In this document: positions 50,542 through 59,555 of the stretch, piece after piece
Layout of the letters: every line of letters begins with the position of its first letter
Position numbering within the stretch: the first letter of the stretch is position 1
Source: Microbispora bryophytorum
Lineage (GTDB): Bacteria; Actinomycetota; Actinomycetes; Streptosporangiales; Streptosporangiaceae
Assembly: GCF_006874465.1 (NCBI RefSeq)
Contig: NZ_VIRL01000028.1
Coordinates: 1 to 64,000 of the forward strand
Length of the DNA: 64,000 bases
Direction of reading: 5' to 3'
Notes under the pieces: generated by a model
What the model was told of the DNA's origin: nothing
The model's database searches: none
What the model saw: the letters and a program-made list of their open reading frames with translations, nothing else
Made by a program: the position numbers and the translations under genes

Positions 50542-52113
50542 TCACTTTCCGGTGTCCTGCTTGCTCCCGGGCGTGCAGTACGGGCAGAACGGCTCGCGCT
50601 GGACGCAGACCTTGACCGCGTCGCTGTCGTTGGCCGGGTCGAGGTCGAGCTCCTTGCCGCCGACGGTGGCGGTGTTGACCGTCTCCCCGATCGCGGTGGC
50701 CTTGGCCCGGACGACCAGCGTGGCCGTCGCGCCGCCGGCCACCGTTCCCACGGTCCAGGTTCCACCGGCGTACGTGCCGGCCGAGCCTGTGGACGACAGG
50801 AAGGCGAGGTTGGACGGCAGGACGTCCTTGACGGTGACGCCGGTGGCGTCGTTGGGCCCGGCGTTGGCGATCGTGACGCGGTAGGTGACGGTCTCCCCCA
50901 CGGTGACCTCGGTCTTGTCCGCGGACTTGACCACGCTCAGGTCGACCGCCGGGTTGACCTTGGTGACGGCGTCACCGCTGGTGGAGGCCAACGGCTCGGG
51001 CTCGGGGCCGAGCCGGTTCTCGTAGGCGACCGCGCCGCTGTTGACGACCTGCTTGCCCGCGACCGACCGGCCGGCCTTGACGCGGAACTCCACGGTGGTG
51101 CCGTCCGGCAGAGTGGTGTCGTTGGCCAGCCGGCCCCCCGCCGTGTCCGTGGCGCCGTCTCCCAGCCTGAAGGAGATCGCGCCGGTGGCCGCGTCGAACT
51201 CGGCCTGGTCGTCGCCGGCCTGGTCGGTCAGGGCGCCGCTGCCCGGGCCGCCCACGACGCGGAGCGAGCCGGGCACGTAGGTGGTCCCCGTCGGGACCTT
51301 GTCGGTGAGCCGGACGTTCTGCGCGACGTCGCCGCCCTTGTTGACGGCGGTCAGCCGGTAGGTGATCTCGGCGCCGACGTCCACCGGCCCCTGCGGGCTC
51401 GCGGACTTGGTGACGACGACGCACGGCGGGGTGCCGAAGAAGACGTCGTCGAGGAAGTTGCCGACCGACGCGTTGCCCCCGGCGGCGGAAATGGAACGGA
51501 AGGCGAACCTGGTGGTCGTCTGCCCGGCGGGCACGGTGTAGCTGCCGTGGTAGGCGCCCCACTTACCGGCGCCGTCGGACATGGTCCCCTGCTGGGCGGG
51601 GCCCGAGGGAGCGCCGATGTCCAGCGCCATCTGGTCGGTGCCGAGACGCCCGCGGTGGGACAGCCGCCAGTACAGCTTCTGGCCCGGTGTGGTCGGACGG
51701 TCCTGGTAGAGGGTCGAGACCTGGTTGGCGTTCAGCTCCGCGAACTGCGCGCCCTCGACCGCCGGAACGTTCATCCGGGGGCTCCAGACCTCGATCATGT
51801 GATCGGTGGCCGTCGTCCGCCAGCCCGGCATCGCGTTCGGGTTGCTCTGCGAGGCGTCGGGGAGCGAAGCCCACGTCCCGGTGACGAGGGGCTTCTCGAA
51901 ACCGCCGTTGACCAGCGCCACCTGCTCAGGACATGACGCGGGGTCCGGCGCCGCGAGCCGCTGCGCCGCCGTGGACACCGTGGCCGCCGTGGCCGCGACC
52001 TCGCTGCGGGCGGGCGCGGCGTCGGCGGGGACCGCTCCGGACAGCGTCAGGGGGACAGCCGCCGCCAACAGGGCGGCGACGGGATAACACATCCTGGGGA
52101 TGTGCCTCATCAT
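50542..52113 (-). CDS. secreted DUF11-repeat protein
   Basis: Length 523 aa. Signal peptide to about residue 33 (PVAALLAAAVPLTLSGAVPADA). Residues 62-230 form an N-terminal beta-sandwich-like module (VALVNGGFEKPLVTGTWASL, VEGAQFAELNAN, GNFLDDVFFG) of the carbohydrate-binding/DUF642 kind. Two DUF11 repeats follow: VTKSASPQGPVDVGAEITYR (from 234) and VDLSVVKSADKTEVTVGETV (from about 396). The C terminus carries several Cys (FCPYC) and no LPXTG motif. Likely a surface or matrix protein. AGAGGAC precedes the ATG. Confidence 0.82.
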   Translation of the reverse strand: MMRHIPRMCYPVAALLAAAVPLTLSGAVPADAAPARSEVAATAATVSTAAQRLAAPDPASCPEQVALVNGGFEKPLVTGTWASLPDASQSNPNAMPGWRTTATDHMIEVWSPRMNVPAVEGAQFAELNANQVSTLYQDRPTTPGQKLYWRLSHRGRLGTDQMALDIGAPSGPAQQGTMSDGAGKWGAYHGSYTVPAGQTTTRFAFRSISAAGGNASVGNFLDDVFFGTPPCVVVTKSASPQGPVDVGAEITYRLTAVNKGGDVAQNVRLTDKVPTGTTYVPGSLRVVGGPGSGALTDQAGDDQAEFDAATGAISFRLGDGATDTAGGRLANDTTLPDGTTVEFRVKAGRSVAGKQVVNSGAVAYENRLGPEPEPLASTSGDAVTKVNPAVDLSVVKSADKTEVTVGETVTYRVTIANAGPNDATGVTVKDVLPSNLAFLSSTGSAGTYAGGTWTVGTVAGGATATLVVRAKATAIGETVNTATVGGKELDLDPANDSDAVKVCVQREPFCPYCTPGSKQDTGK

Positions 52114-52276
52114 GAACGTCCTCTCGTCGTGGCGATTCACCAGGCCGTACGGGCGGCGCTGGCACCGCAGGGAAGATTCGCCGACGGGGACGGCAAGAGC
52201 GGCACGACACGTGCGGCCGTGCCAACAGTTGGCCGGATCTTGTTCTCTCCCGACCCTGCGCAAAGAAGATCCAGAT

Positions 52277-52675
52277 CTAGGTCGAGGACCCCCGCGGCCA
52301 GAACTGAACCAAGAACCGCTCCCGCGGATCCACTTCGTCATCGGCCCGCGTGCACACCCGTACGTTCCACAGCCGCTCCGGCCCGCCCAGGAGCAGGAAA
52401 CCGTCCTGCACGCCCGTGTACAGCTCCGCCGCGCAGATCTCCCCGGTCTCCGAGTGGAGGACGCGGGTGACCACATCCGCCCACGTCTCGCGCTGATCCT
52501 CCGGCTCGTCGTCCCACACTTCGAGCGCGAGACTCACGAGGTCGTCCTCGGCCGAGAGGCTGAGGCCGCCGTGGTCGGACGGCTCGAAGGGGTCCCAGGA
52601 CAACGACACATCGACGATGAAGAACACCCCGTCGTGGACGTCGACCTCGCAGTCGCTACGGGAGATCAGGCGCAT
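52277..52675 (-). CDS. small acidic protein partner of the STAND regulator
   Basis: Length 132 aa, strongly acidic, with a predicted alpha/beta pattern (VDVHDGVFFIVDVSLSWDPF, SAEDDLVSLALEVWDDEPED, SETGEICAAELYTGVQDGFL, VRVCTRADDEVDPRERFLV). No family recognised. The start ATG 52675 lies inside the end of the STAND gene (20-bp overlap), so translation is coupled. An acidic partner of this type could be an inhibitor or effector of the upstream protein; this is only a guess from position. Ends about 164 bp before the DUF11 gene start. Confidence 0.7.
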   Translation of the reverse strand: MRLISRSDCEVDVHDGVFFIVDVSLSWDPFEPSDHGGLSLSAEDDLVSLALEVWDDEPEDQRETWADVVTRVLHSETGEICAAELYTGVQDGFLLLGGPERLWNVRVCTRADDEVDPRERFLVQFWPRGSST

Positions 52676-54929
52676 GAGGATCGCCGGTGGTGCGACGGAT
52701 GCGCACGACCGCCGCGCGGGCGAGCTTCTCGTCGTACGGCCGGTCCAGCTCACGCGCGAGCTCGATGGTCCGGTCGAGCAGCGCCAGCGCCTCTTCGTAG
52801 CGGCCCGCCACGCGGCACGTCTCGGCGTAGGCGTGCAGGAAGTCCATCTCCAACTGCACCTCGGCCAGCGGTTCCAGCAGTTCGAAGGCCCGCCGGTGGT
52901 GTTCGAGGGCCTTCTCGGGTGAACCCGTGATCCGCAGCGCGACACCGAGATGGTTGTGGCACCACGCCTGGTTGTGCTGGAGATTGTGCTGCTCGGACAG
53001 CTCCAACGCGTCGTGCAGCGTGCGCAACGACTCCGCCGGGTCGTCCGGTGCCAGTGCGAGACCGAGGGTGACCAGCCCGGTGATCCGCGCGGGCCCGTCC
53101 GCCAGGGCGACGGACGCCCGCGCGAGTTCGACGGCTTCGCCGCGCCGCCCGAGGTGAAGGGTCACCCATCCGTCGAAGGCCAGCGCCTGCGACTGTCCCG
53201 CGTGACGCCCGAGCTTCTCGAACAGCTCGCGTGCCCGCCGAAAGTGCGCCTGCGCCGCTTCGAGGTCACCGAGATCACGGCGTACGAAGCCGATGCGTAG
53301 CGCGAGGGCGGCCGCGGTGTCGTCGTCCGGCCCCGACTGCTCGGCCAGTTCGTACGCGGAGAGCGCCTCGGTGAGGCGTCCGGCGGCGGCACGGGCGAAG
53401 CCGAGGTCCGCGAGCAGCGAAGCCCGCTGCCGGTCGCGGCCGAGACGCGCCGCGGCGGCCGCGGCGGCTTCGAGCAGGCGTGCCTGGTCGTCGGTGCCGC
53501 GGTGCCGGAAGAACCAGACCCGCATGGCCTGCGGCAGCTCGGCCACCACCTCGTCCACGCCGAGCCGTACGGCGGCGTCGAAGCAGGCCACCAGGTTGAC
53601 GTACTCGAGGTCGAACCAGGCCATGGCCTTCGCCGGATCTCCCGGGGAGGGGTCCTTGCGGTGCGGCGAGGGCAGGGTCCGCTCGTGGGCGACGGCCTGC
53701 GTCAGGTAGTGGGTCAAAACCCGGCGCAGGGCGGCCTCGGCCCGCGGCTCCTCGTCGGCGGCGAGGTCCGCCGCGTACTGCCGGATCAGATCGTGCATCC
53801 GGTATCGCCCGGGCGAGGGCTCCTGGATCAGGTGGGCGTCGACCAGCTCCTCCAGCGCCGCACCGGCCCGGTCGGGCGGCATGCCGGTGAGCGCGCCCGC
53901 CACCGCCGCGTCGAAGTCGGCGCCCGGCAGCAGGCCAAGCAGCCGGAACATGCGGCGCTGGACCGCGTCGAGCTGCTGCAGCGACATGCCGAAGGCGGCG
54001 TCGAATCGGCTGGGGGTGGCGCGCAGCCGCTCGGCCAGCACGGCCACCGTCCAGCCCGGGCGGTGGCGAAGCCGCGCGCCCGCCATCCGCAGCGCCAGCG
54101 GAAGCCCGCCGCACTGCCGCAGCACCTGGCCGACCGATTCCTCCTCGGTGAGCGAGAGCCCGGCCGCCCGGCCGAACAGGTGCGCCGCGTCGTCGTCGGC
54201 CAGCGGCTCCAGGGACACCGGCGGCACCGCGTCCAGGCTGACCAGCCGGTGCCGGCTGGTGACCAGGACCCCGGACTTCCCCGCGCCGGGGAGCAGCGGA
54301 CGCACCTGCTCCGCGTCGACCGCGTTGTCGAGCACGACGAGAATCCGCAGGCGGGACAGCTCCGACCGCCACAGCGCCGCGCGTTCGACGGTGCCGGCCG
54401 GGGGGTGCGTGACGTCCAGCGCGCCCAGCAGCCGGCCCAGCGCGGCGTGCGGCTCCAGCGGCTCCTGACCAGGGGTGAAGCCCTGCAGGTCGAGGTAGAG
54501 CCCGCCGTCCGGATAGGCGGGGACGAGCCGATGGGCCACATGCACGGCCAGGCTGGTCTTGCCCACGCCCGCCATGCCGTCGATCGCGGCCGCGCCGGTG
54601 GCGCGCAGCAGCTCTTCGACCAGCGCAGACTCCGCTTTCCTGCCGGTGAAGTCGAACAGGTCGGCCGGCAGATCGTTGCGGCGCCGGGCGGGCGCCGCGC
54701 CGGCTTCGGCCGCCTCGGCCCACAGCGCGCGCAGTGGCCGGGGATCGCGTCCCACCGCGCGGCACAGCGCCACGACGGCCTCCCACGGCGGCACCAGCCG
54801 GCCGGTCAGATACCGCGACAACGACGAGCTGCTCAGACCCGTCTGGCGGGCGAGGGCGCGCAGGCTGAGCCCGCTCAGCTCCTTGATCCGGGCGAGCTGA
54901 GCCACCAGTCGCTCCTGGGGGCTGGACAC
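52656..54929 (-). CDS. STAND ATPase transcriptional regulator (Xre HTH, NB-ARC, TPR)
   Basis: Length 757 aa from GTG 54929. HTH residues 8-60 ([39 protein letters not shown]). NB-ARC from about 90: P-loop [63 protein letters not shown]. The MHD-like [16 protein letters not shown] closes the NB-ARC. TPR-like repeats fill residues 470-745. This is the AfsR-like signal-integrating class that oligomerises on ATP binding. TACGGT (54937-54942) lies seven bases before the GTG, so the message seems leaderless; an earlier GTG at 54938 is possible. No cognate biosynthetic genes are adjacent. Confidence 0.88.
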   Translation of the reverse strand: MSSPQERLVAQLARIKELSGLSLRALARQTGLSSSSLSRYLTGRLVPPWEAVVALCRAVGRDPRPLRALWAEAAEAGAAPARRRNDLPADLFDFTGRKAESALVEELLRATGAAAIDGMAGVGKTSLAVHVAHRLVPAYPDGGLYLDLQGFTPGQEPLEPHAALGRLLGALDVTHPPAGTVERAALWRSELSRLRILVVLDNAVDAEQVRPLLPGAGKSGVLVTSRHRLVSLDAVPPVSLEPLADDDAAHLFGRAAGLSLTEEESVGQVLRQCGGLPLALRMAGARLRHRPGWTVAVLAERLRATPSRFDAAFGMSLQQLDAVQRRMFRLLGLLPGADFDAAVAGALTGMPPDRAGAALEELVDAHLIQEPSPGRYRMHDLIRQYAADLAADEEPRAEAALRRVLTHYLTQAVAHERTLPSPHRKDPSPGDPAKAMAWFDLEYVNLVACFDAAVRLGVDEVVAELPQAMRVWFFRHRGTDDQARLLEAAAAAAARLGRDRQRASLLADLGFARAAAGRLTEALSAYELAEQSGPDDDTAAALALRIGFVRRDLGDLEAAQAHFRRARELFEKLGRHAGQSQALAFDGWVTLHLGRRGEAVELARASVALADGPARITGLVTLGLALAPDDPAESLRTLHDALELSEQHNLQHNQAWCHNHLGVALRITGSPEKALEHHRRAFELLEPLAEVQLEMDFLHAYAETCRVAGRYEEALALLDRTIELARELDRPYDEKLARAAVVRIRRTTGDPHAPDLP

Positions 54930-55093
54930 GTGCAACACCGTACCCGTCCCGGCCCGCGCGGACGGATCGGCGACGCGTTCGCGCTGCTCAGCCGGGTTCT
55001 ACGTGTCCCACGGTGTCCCACGGACCATGCGGGCACCGGCACGCCGCTGGTCACATGGTTCCTGTCGGAAACACCCGCGGCGAAGGAGAAGCG

Positions 55094-55549
55094 ATGTCGA
55101 CCGAGCGCATGCCGAACCCGGCGGCTCTGATCCCCGGGGCGATGGAGGCCCTGACGGCGGTCACCAGCGCCATCGCGGGGGCCGGAGTGGACGGCAGGCT
55201 GCTGGCGCTGAGCCACCTGCGGGCCGGCCAGATCAACGGCTGCGCTCCGTGTGTGGCCGGTGGCGTCCACCAGGCACAGCGGCACGGCGTGACCGCGGAC
55301 CAGGTGCACGCCGTCGTCGCGTGGCGGGAGACGCCCTGGTTCAGCGACGAGGAGCGCGCGGCGCTGGCCCTGACCGAGGCCGTGACCCGGCTCGCCGACC
55401 GGCCGGACCCGGTGCCGGACCAGGTGTGGGACATGGCCGCCACGCACTTCGACCACAAGGAGCTGGCCGCGCTGCTGCTCAACATCGCGATCGCCAACGC
55501 CTTCAACCGGCTCAACGTGGCGACCCGCCGGCAGGCGGGCCAGTGGTGA
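55094..55549 (+). CDS. carboxymuconolactone decarboxylase/AhpD-like protein
   Basis: Length 151 aa. All-helical AhpD-like fold with the redox CxxC motif in [16 protein letters not shown] and the nearby His. Also [18 protein letters not shown] and [20 protein letters not shown]. Such proteins act as alkylhydroperoxidases or thiol reductases. AAGGAG lies eight bases before ATG 55094. A peroxiredoxin lies 1.1 kb downstream on the other strand. It may form a unit with the DUF1801 gene, separated by an array of 15-bp repeats. Confidence 0.85.
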   Translation: MSTERMPNPAALIPGAMEALTAVTSAIAGAGVDGRLLALSHLRAGQINGCAPCVAGGVHQAQRHGVTADQVHAVVAWRETPWFSDEERAALALTEAVTRLADRPDPVPDQVWDMAATHFDHKELAALLLNIAIANAFNRLNVATRRQAGQW

Positions 55550-55577
55550 CGCTGCTCCCGCCCGGCACCAGTCCAAG

Positions 55578-55637
55578 CCTCACATCCCAGAACCCCACGT
55601 CACAGGGCCGCACGTCCCAGAGCCGCACGTCACAGAG
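55578..55637. repeat. four imperfect 15-bp tandem repeats
   Basis: Units begin at 55578, 55593, 55608 and 55623; the last two are CCGCACGTCCCAGAG and CCGCACGTCACAGAG. They lie between the AhpD-like stop and the DUF1801 start and read in frame with the latter as TSQ-type pentapeptides. Confidence 0.7.
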
Positions 55638-55650
55638 AGAGGAAGTCGTC

Positions 55651-56112
55651 ATGTCGACCACCACGAAGCCCACCACCGCCAAGGGCCAGAAGTACGACGG
55701 GTTCACCGGGGAAGAGCGCGACGCGATGAAGGAGCGCGCCAAGGAGCTGAAGGCGAGCACTCGGCGCGGCGCCGCCAAGGGCGACACGGAGAGCGAGGTC
55801 CTCGCGAAGATCGCCGAAATGGCTGAGCCCGACCGGGTGATCGCCGAGCGGTTGCACGCCCTGATCAAGGCCGGCGCGCCCACCCTCACGGCGAAGCTCT
55901 GGTACGGGATGCCCGCCTACGCCCGCAACGGCAAAATCATCTGCTTCTTCCAGCCCGCGGCGAAGTTCAAGGCCCGCTACGCCACGCTCGGCTTCAGCGA
56001 CGAGGCGAACCTCGACGAAGGCGCCATGTGGCCGGCCTCGTACGCCCTGACCGAGCTGACCGCCGACGCCGAGGCGATGATCGTGGCGCTCCTGAGGCGG
56101 GCGGTGAGCTGA
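55651..56112 (+). CDS. DUF1801 protein
   Basis: Length 153 aa. N-terminal Lys/Thr-rich helix ([20 protein letters not shown]), then the DUF1801/YdhG-like domain: [42 protein letters not shown] and [26 protein letters not shown]. The fold resembles iron-binding or thiol-type small proteins, function unknown. GAGAGAGGAAG is a strong ribosome site before ATG 55651. Transcribed with the AhpD-like gene. Confidence 0.85.
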   Translation: MSTTTKPTTAKGQKYDGFTGEERDAMKERAKELKASTRRGAAKGDTESEVLAKIAEMAEPDRVIAERLHALIKAGAPTLTAKLWYGMPAYARNGKIICFFQPAAKFKARYATLGFSDEANLDEGAMWPASYALTELTADAEAMIVALLRRAVS

Positions 56113-56127
56113 GGAGCGGGCGCTCCC

Positions 56128-56160
56128 GGGCGGCAGGCCGGAGGTTCCGGCCTGCCGCCC
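56128..56160. terminator. bidirectional terminator
   Basis: GGGCGGCAGGCCGGA/TCCGGCCTGCCGCCC, 15-bp perfect stem with loop GGT, between the convergent DUF1801 and peroxiredoxin genes. Three further GGGCCGCCC units follow. Confidence 0.75.
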
Positions 56161-56206
56161 GGGCCGCCCGGGCCGCCCGGGCCGTGCGCGCGACGCGCGG
56201 GGAGGT

Positions 56207-56692
56207 TCAGGCGGCGGGTGAGTGCTCCCGGATGTAGCGGATCAGGCCGACGACGTCGTCGGGGACGAGGCGGCCGATCGCGCCGCTGGAGTAGACGCTG
56301 ACGACGACCCGGCCGTCGGGGTCGAGCACGAAGCCCGTCGACTGGACATACCTGGGGTCGTCGTTGACGAAAGCGCCGGTCGTGCGGGCCAGCTGGTCCG
56401 GGTCGGCGCTGTGCCCGACCGGGAAGTCCAGCCGGAGCGTGACGGCCAGTTCCCGCGTCGTGGCCTCGTCGTCCACCGACAGGGCCACCACCTTGGCGTC
56501 CACGCCGGCAAGGGTGTCCAGCGACCGTTGGAAGGCGCGCAACTGCGCCTTGCAGTAGGGGCACCACGAACCCCGGTAGAAGAGGACGACGCCGAAGCTT
56601 CCGGCCAGCGCGTCGGGCAGGTGCAGGGTCTCCCCGCCCGGAAGGGCAACGTCCAGGTCGGGAAACCGGTCGCCGGGATGCAGCAGTGTCAT
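56207..56692 (-). CDS. peroxiredoxin (AhpC/TSA family)
   Basis: Length 161 aa. Thioredoxin fold with the peroxidatic motif VLFYRGSWCPYCKAQLRAFQ (CxxC near 44-47), FPDLDVALPGGETLHL at the N terminus, and VALSVDDEATTRELA and FPVGHSADPDQLARTTGAF. It reduces hydroperoxides. The unusual CPYC rather than the classic TxxC arrangement suggests a thioredoxin-like/Prx hybrid. ATG 56692; divergent from the sigma gene with about 106 bp between starts. Confidence 0.85.
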   Translation of the reverse strand: MTLLHPGDRFPDLDVALPGGETLHLPDALAGSFGVVLFYRGSWCPYCKAQLRAFQRSLDTLAGVDAKVVALSVDDEATTRELAVTLRLDFPVGHSADPDQLARTTGAFVNDDPRYVQSTGFVLDPDGRVVVSVYSSGAIGRLVPDDVVGLIRYIREHSPAA

Positions 56693-56798
56693 GTCGATGT
56701 TCCTGTCGTGTCGAAACGATGTGCTGACACTGTCTTCGCGTCACCGGCGGCCGAGGTCTTACCTCCCGGGAGCGGTCAATACCATCGGAGGCATGGCG

Positions 56799-57461
56799 GT
56801 GGATCCAGGCCTCGGGGACAACCAGGCCACCCTCGCCTCGGTCGACCCGGAGTCGGCCGAGTGGCTGCGTACGCTCAGCGGCACCGGAGTGGAGCGGGAG
56901 GCGGCCGTGGAACGGCTGCACGCGATCCTGCTGCGCGTCGCGAGCAACGAGGTGCGCAGGCGCGCCCCGCGACTGCGCCTCGCCGGACCCGAGCTGGACG
57001 ACGTGGCCCACCAGGCCGCGGCCGACGCCCTGCTGGCCGTGACCGCGAAGCTCGGCGGGTTCCGAGGTGAGAGCAGGTTCACCACCTGGGTCTACAAGTT
57101 CGCGGTGCTGGAGGTGTCGGCCAAGCTCGGGCGCCACTTCTGGTGTGACCCGAGGGTGTCGTTGGAAGGGGAGGACTGGGAGCGCCTGCCGGACCGGTTC
57201 GGGTTCGACCCGGCCGAACGCTCCGAGCGACACGATCTGCTCGACGCGCTGCGCCGGGCCGTGGACGAGGAACTCACCGAACGGCAGCGCCAGATCTTCG
57301 TCGCGATCGTGCTCAAGGGCGTCCCGGCGGACGCTCTGGCCGTCGAACTGGGCACGAACCGCAACGCCATCTACAAGACGATGTTCGACGCCAGGCGGAA
57401 GCTGCGCGCCGTGCTCGTCGCCCGAGGCTATCTGGACATCGGCACTTCGAGGCGGTCATGA
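56799..57461 (+). CDS. ECF-type RNA polymerase sigma factor
   Basis: Length 220 aa. Region 2 (LDDVAHQAAADALLAVTAKLGGF, RGESRFTTWVYKFAVLEVSAKLGRHF) and region 4 (LTERQRQIFVAIVLKGVPADALAVELGTNRNAIYKTMFDARRKLRAVL). GTG 56799 lies seven bases after GGAGG; an ATG at 56793 is too close to that site. Its last four bases overlap the anti-sigma gene (ATGA), so the two form a regulatory pair. The stress-related neighbours (peroxiredoxin, molybdenum oxidoreductase) suggest redox control. Confidence 0.88.
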   Translation: MDPGLGDNQATLASVDPESAEWLRTLSGTGVEREAAVERLHAILLRVASNEVRRRAPRLRLAGPELDDVAHQAAADALLAVTAKLGGFRGESRFTTWVYKFAVLEVSAKLGRHFWCDPRVSLEGEDWERLPDRFGFDPAERSERHDLLDALRRAVDEELTERQRQIFVAIVLKGVPADALAVELGTNRNAIYKTMFDARRKLRAVLVARGYLDIGTSRRS

Positions 57462-57682
57462 ACGGCTGGGACGAGCTCGACCGGTTCCTGGGCACCGACC
57501 CGCGCGACGTGGGCTGTGCCAAGGCGATGGACCTGCTTCACGTGTACGTCGAACTCGTGACGCGGGACCCGGAGGCCACACGGCGGCGATACCCGGGGAT
57601 CGTCGCGCACCTGCGTGCCTGCGGCCCCTGCCGCGACGACTTCGATGGCCTGCTGGCCGCGGTGTCGGGCAACGCCGGCTAG
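57458..57682 (+). CDS. small zinc-finger anti-sigma factor
   Basis: Length 74 aa. Cys and His residues spaced like a ZAS domain: DVGCAKAMDLLHVYVELV and GIVAHLRACGPCRDDF (HxxxCxxC). No membrane span, so it would act in the cytoplasm, holding the sigma factor encoded just upstream and releasing it on thiol oxidation or zinc loss, as RsrA does for SigR. Overlaps the sigma gene by four bases. Confidence 0.82.
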   Translation: MNGWDELDRFLGTDPRDVGCAKAMDLLHVYVELVTRDPEATRRRYPGIVAHLRACGPCRDDFDGLLAAVSGNAG

Positions 57683-57784
57683 CAGTCGCGTCCCCTGCGG
57701 CCGGGTACGCGGGTGGTAGGCCGTTCGGGGAGGCCGCCACCCCGCGGGCAGCCGACGGCCGTGAGCGCCGGGCCGTAGGGGCTT

Positions 57785-58195
57785 CTACTCGCGGCGGCGG
57801 TTCCCCCGGAGCCGCAGTGCGATTGTGGTGAGCGCCGTCACGAGCGCGATCAGGCCCAGCACGACGAGCAGGTTCCGCCCGTAGTCCAGCGGCAGGAGTG
57901 AGGGGTTGTCGGCCCGCCGGCCGATGCCCGCGACCATCGGCAGGGCGACGAGGGACAGCACGGCCGCGACGGTCAGCGCCGCCCGCACCGGCGACGGCTT
58001 TGTCAGCCTCCCGACGGCCACGCCGGCGAGCAGGACCAAGGGCACGAGCACTCCGTCGTGCGCCGCGATCAGGCCGCCGAACCACAGGGCCCAGCCGAGC
58101 GGGTCGGTCTGGTGGGCGTTCACGACCAGTCCGGCGATCCCGGCCACGACCAGTCCACCGCCCAGGCCGTAGCCCAGCCAACGCCCCACGTTCAC
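57785..58195 (-). CDS. small four-span membrane protein
   Basis: Length 136 aa with about four hydrophobic helices (LGGGLVVAGIAGLVVNA, GVLVPLVLLAGVAVGRL, RAALTVAAVLSLVALPM, RNLLVVLGLIALVTALTTIAL). No recognised family. Its GTG overlaps the molybdopterin oxidoreductase stop by four bases (GTGA), so it is co-translated and may be a partner or stability factor for that enzyme. Confidence 0.75.
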   Translation of the reverse strand: MNVGRWLGYGLGGGLVVAGIAGLVVNAHQTDPLGWALWFGGLIAAHDGVLVPLVLLAGVAVGRLTKPSPVRAALTVAAVLSLVALPMVAGIGRRADNPSLLPLDYGRNLLVVLGLIALVTALTTIALRLRGNRRRE

Positions 58196-59385
58196 CCCGC
58201 CACCACCTTCGACACCCACTTGGTCTGCAGCACACCCGGCCTGTTCGGCGCGATCAGCCGTACGGGGAAACCGTGGTCGGGCGCGAGCGGCGCGCCGTCG
58301 ATCCGCAGCGCCAGCAGCGTGAGCGGGTCGTTCCAGTGCGGTGGCCGCACCTCGCTCGACCGGTATCCCCCGCCCCTCTCCAGCGACTCGACCGTGAGCA
58401 CGGAGCCAGGCGCGACACCCGCCAGGGCGGCGAGGTCGCGCAACCGGATGCCCGACCATTCGGCCTCGGCGCTCCAGCCCTCCACGCAGGCGATCGGCAG
58501 CCGGACGGTGTGCTGGGGGAGCCGCAGCAGGTCGTCGTACGCGAGGGACAGCGGCGTGCGCACCGCGCCGGTCACCGTGAGCCGGTATCCCGGATCGCGG
58601 ATCGCCGCGGTCACTCCCGCCGCCGCCGCGGACTTGTTGACCGGGAGGCCCTGCGGACCGGCATGCGGGTCGCGCGGCGCCAGCAGGGCGAGCCCGGAAA
58701 GCGGCGCGTACGTCTCGCCCACCGTGAACAGGACGGTGAGGCCCGAGGCGGCGGCCACGGTGCCGAGGAAACGCCGCCGCGCCGTGACCGCCTCCCGCGG
58801 CTCGACCTCCTCCCGCGCCCACAAATTCCTGCGCACCTTCGCCCATTCGTTCACCACGTGAATGACCAGGGCCCCGTACAGAAGGTATGCCGTCCAGTAG
58901 TGCGCGACCGGAAAGGAGAACGGCCAGAGGTAGGCGTACGAGATGTTCAGCAAGCCGGTTGTCAATTGAAACAGCGAGGCACCGACGAGAACGAGCACGA
59001 GCGCGCGTTCCACGGCGTGCGAGAGCGACCGGAAGGGCGGCCACTGCCACAGCTTCGGATAAACGGTCCAGAGTTTCGCGAAAAGCAGCGGAATCGTCGC
59101 CAGCCCGCCGATCACGTGCAGGCCCTGCGTGACCCGGTAGAGCCCGACCGGCCGGGACGGCCAGGACAGCCAGCCGGGGGGATGCTGCATGAAGTGGCTG
59201 AACAGGCCGGTGACGAAGGCGACGGTGAAACTGACGCCGAGCCACAGGCCGAGCCGGGCGGCCACCCGTTCGGAGTGCAGCCCGCTGGTGAAGCGGCCGG
59301 GCACGCTCCGCATCAGCGTTTCGACGCGTTCCTTCATGGCGAAATCACGCACCCTCGATTTCCCGGCACGGCGGCGAATCGACAT
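58192..59385 (-). CDS. cytochrome b561-like membrane domain fused to molybdopterin oxidoreductase domain
   Basis: Length 397 aa. Residues 40-175 contain four helices with paired His (YRVTQGLHVIGGLATIPLLF; VAHYWTAYLLYGALVIHVVNEW), as in di-haem cytochrome b561. Residues 215-397 are a sulfite oxidase/YedY-type molybdopterin domain with the Mo-ligand Cys in LPIACVEGWSAEAEWSGI, and APLAPDHGFPVRLIAPNRPG. A hydrophobic stretch before it (TVAAASGLTVLF) may be a further span. It probably passes electrons from quinol to a molybdenum site outside the membrane, like MsrPQ but in one chain. ATG 59385 is weakly supported; ATG 59337 is possible. Confidence 0.85.
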   Translation of the reverse strand: MSIRRRAGKSRVRDFAMKERVETLMRSVPGRFTSGLHSERVAARLGLWLGVSFTVAFVTGLFSHFMQHPPGWLSWPSRPVGLYRVTQGLHVIGGLATIPLLFAKLWTVYPKLWQWPPFRSLSHAVERALVLVLVGASLFQLTTGLLNISYAYLWPFSFPVAHYWTAYLLYGALVIHVVNEWAKVRRNLWAREEVEPREAVTARRRFLGTVAAASGLTVLFTVGETYAPLSGLALLAPRDPHAGPQGLPVNKSAAAAGVTAAIRDPGYRLTVTGAVRTPLSLAYDDLLRLPQHTVRLPIACVEGWSAEAEWSGIRLRDLAALAGVAPGSVLTVESLERGGGYRSSEVRPPHWNDPLTLLALRIDGAPLAPDHGFPVRLIAPNRPGVLQTKWVSKVVAG

Positions 59386-59555
59386 CCGCGCCGGGAAGGA
59401 AATTCACAGGCACAGTCGCGACCATACCGCCGCCCGGGATCGCGAATGCTTACGGATCAATGACGGGCCGCCAGGAGAAACCGGTGCGGAAACCACCGGA
59501 ATCCGTCGCAGGCACGGTCCGCGGCGGGCCGTTCCCCGAGATCGCCGCCGGAGCG

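Noticed and set aside
53502-55130. Plus-strand 540-codon frame opposite the STAND gene
   Set aside because: Antisense shadow with Arg/Gly/Val composition and no motifs.
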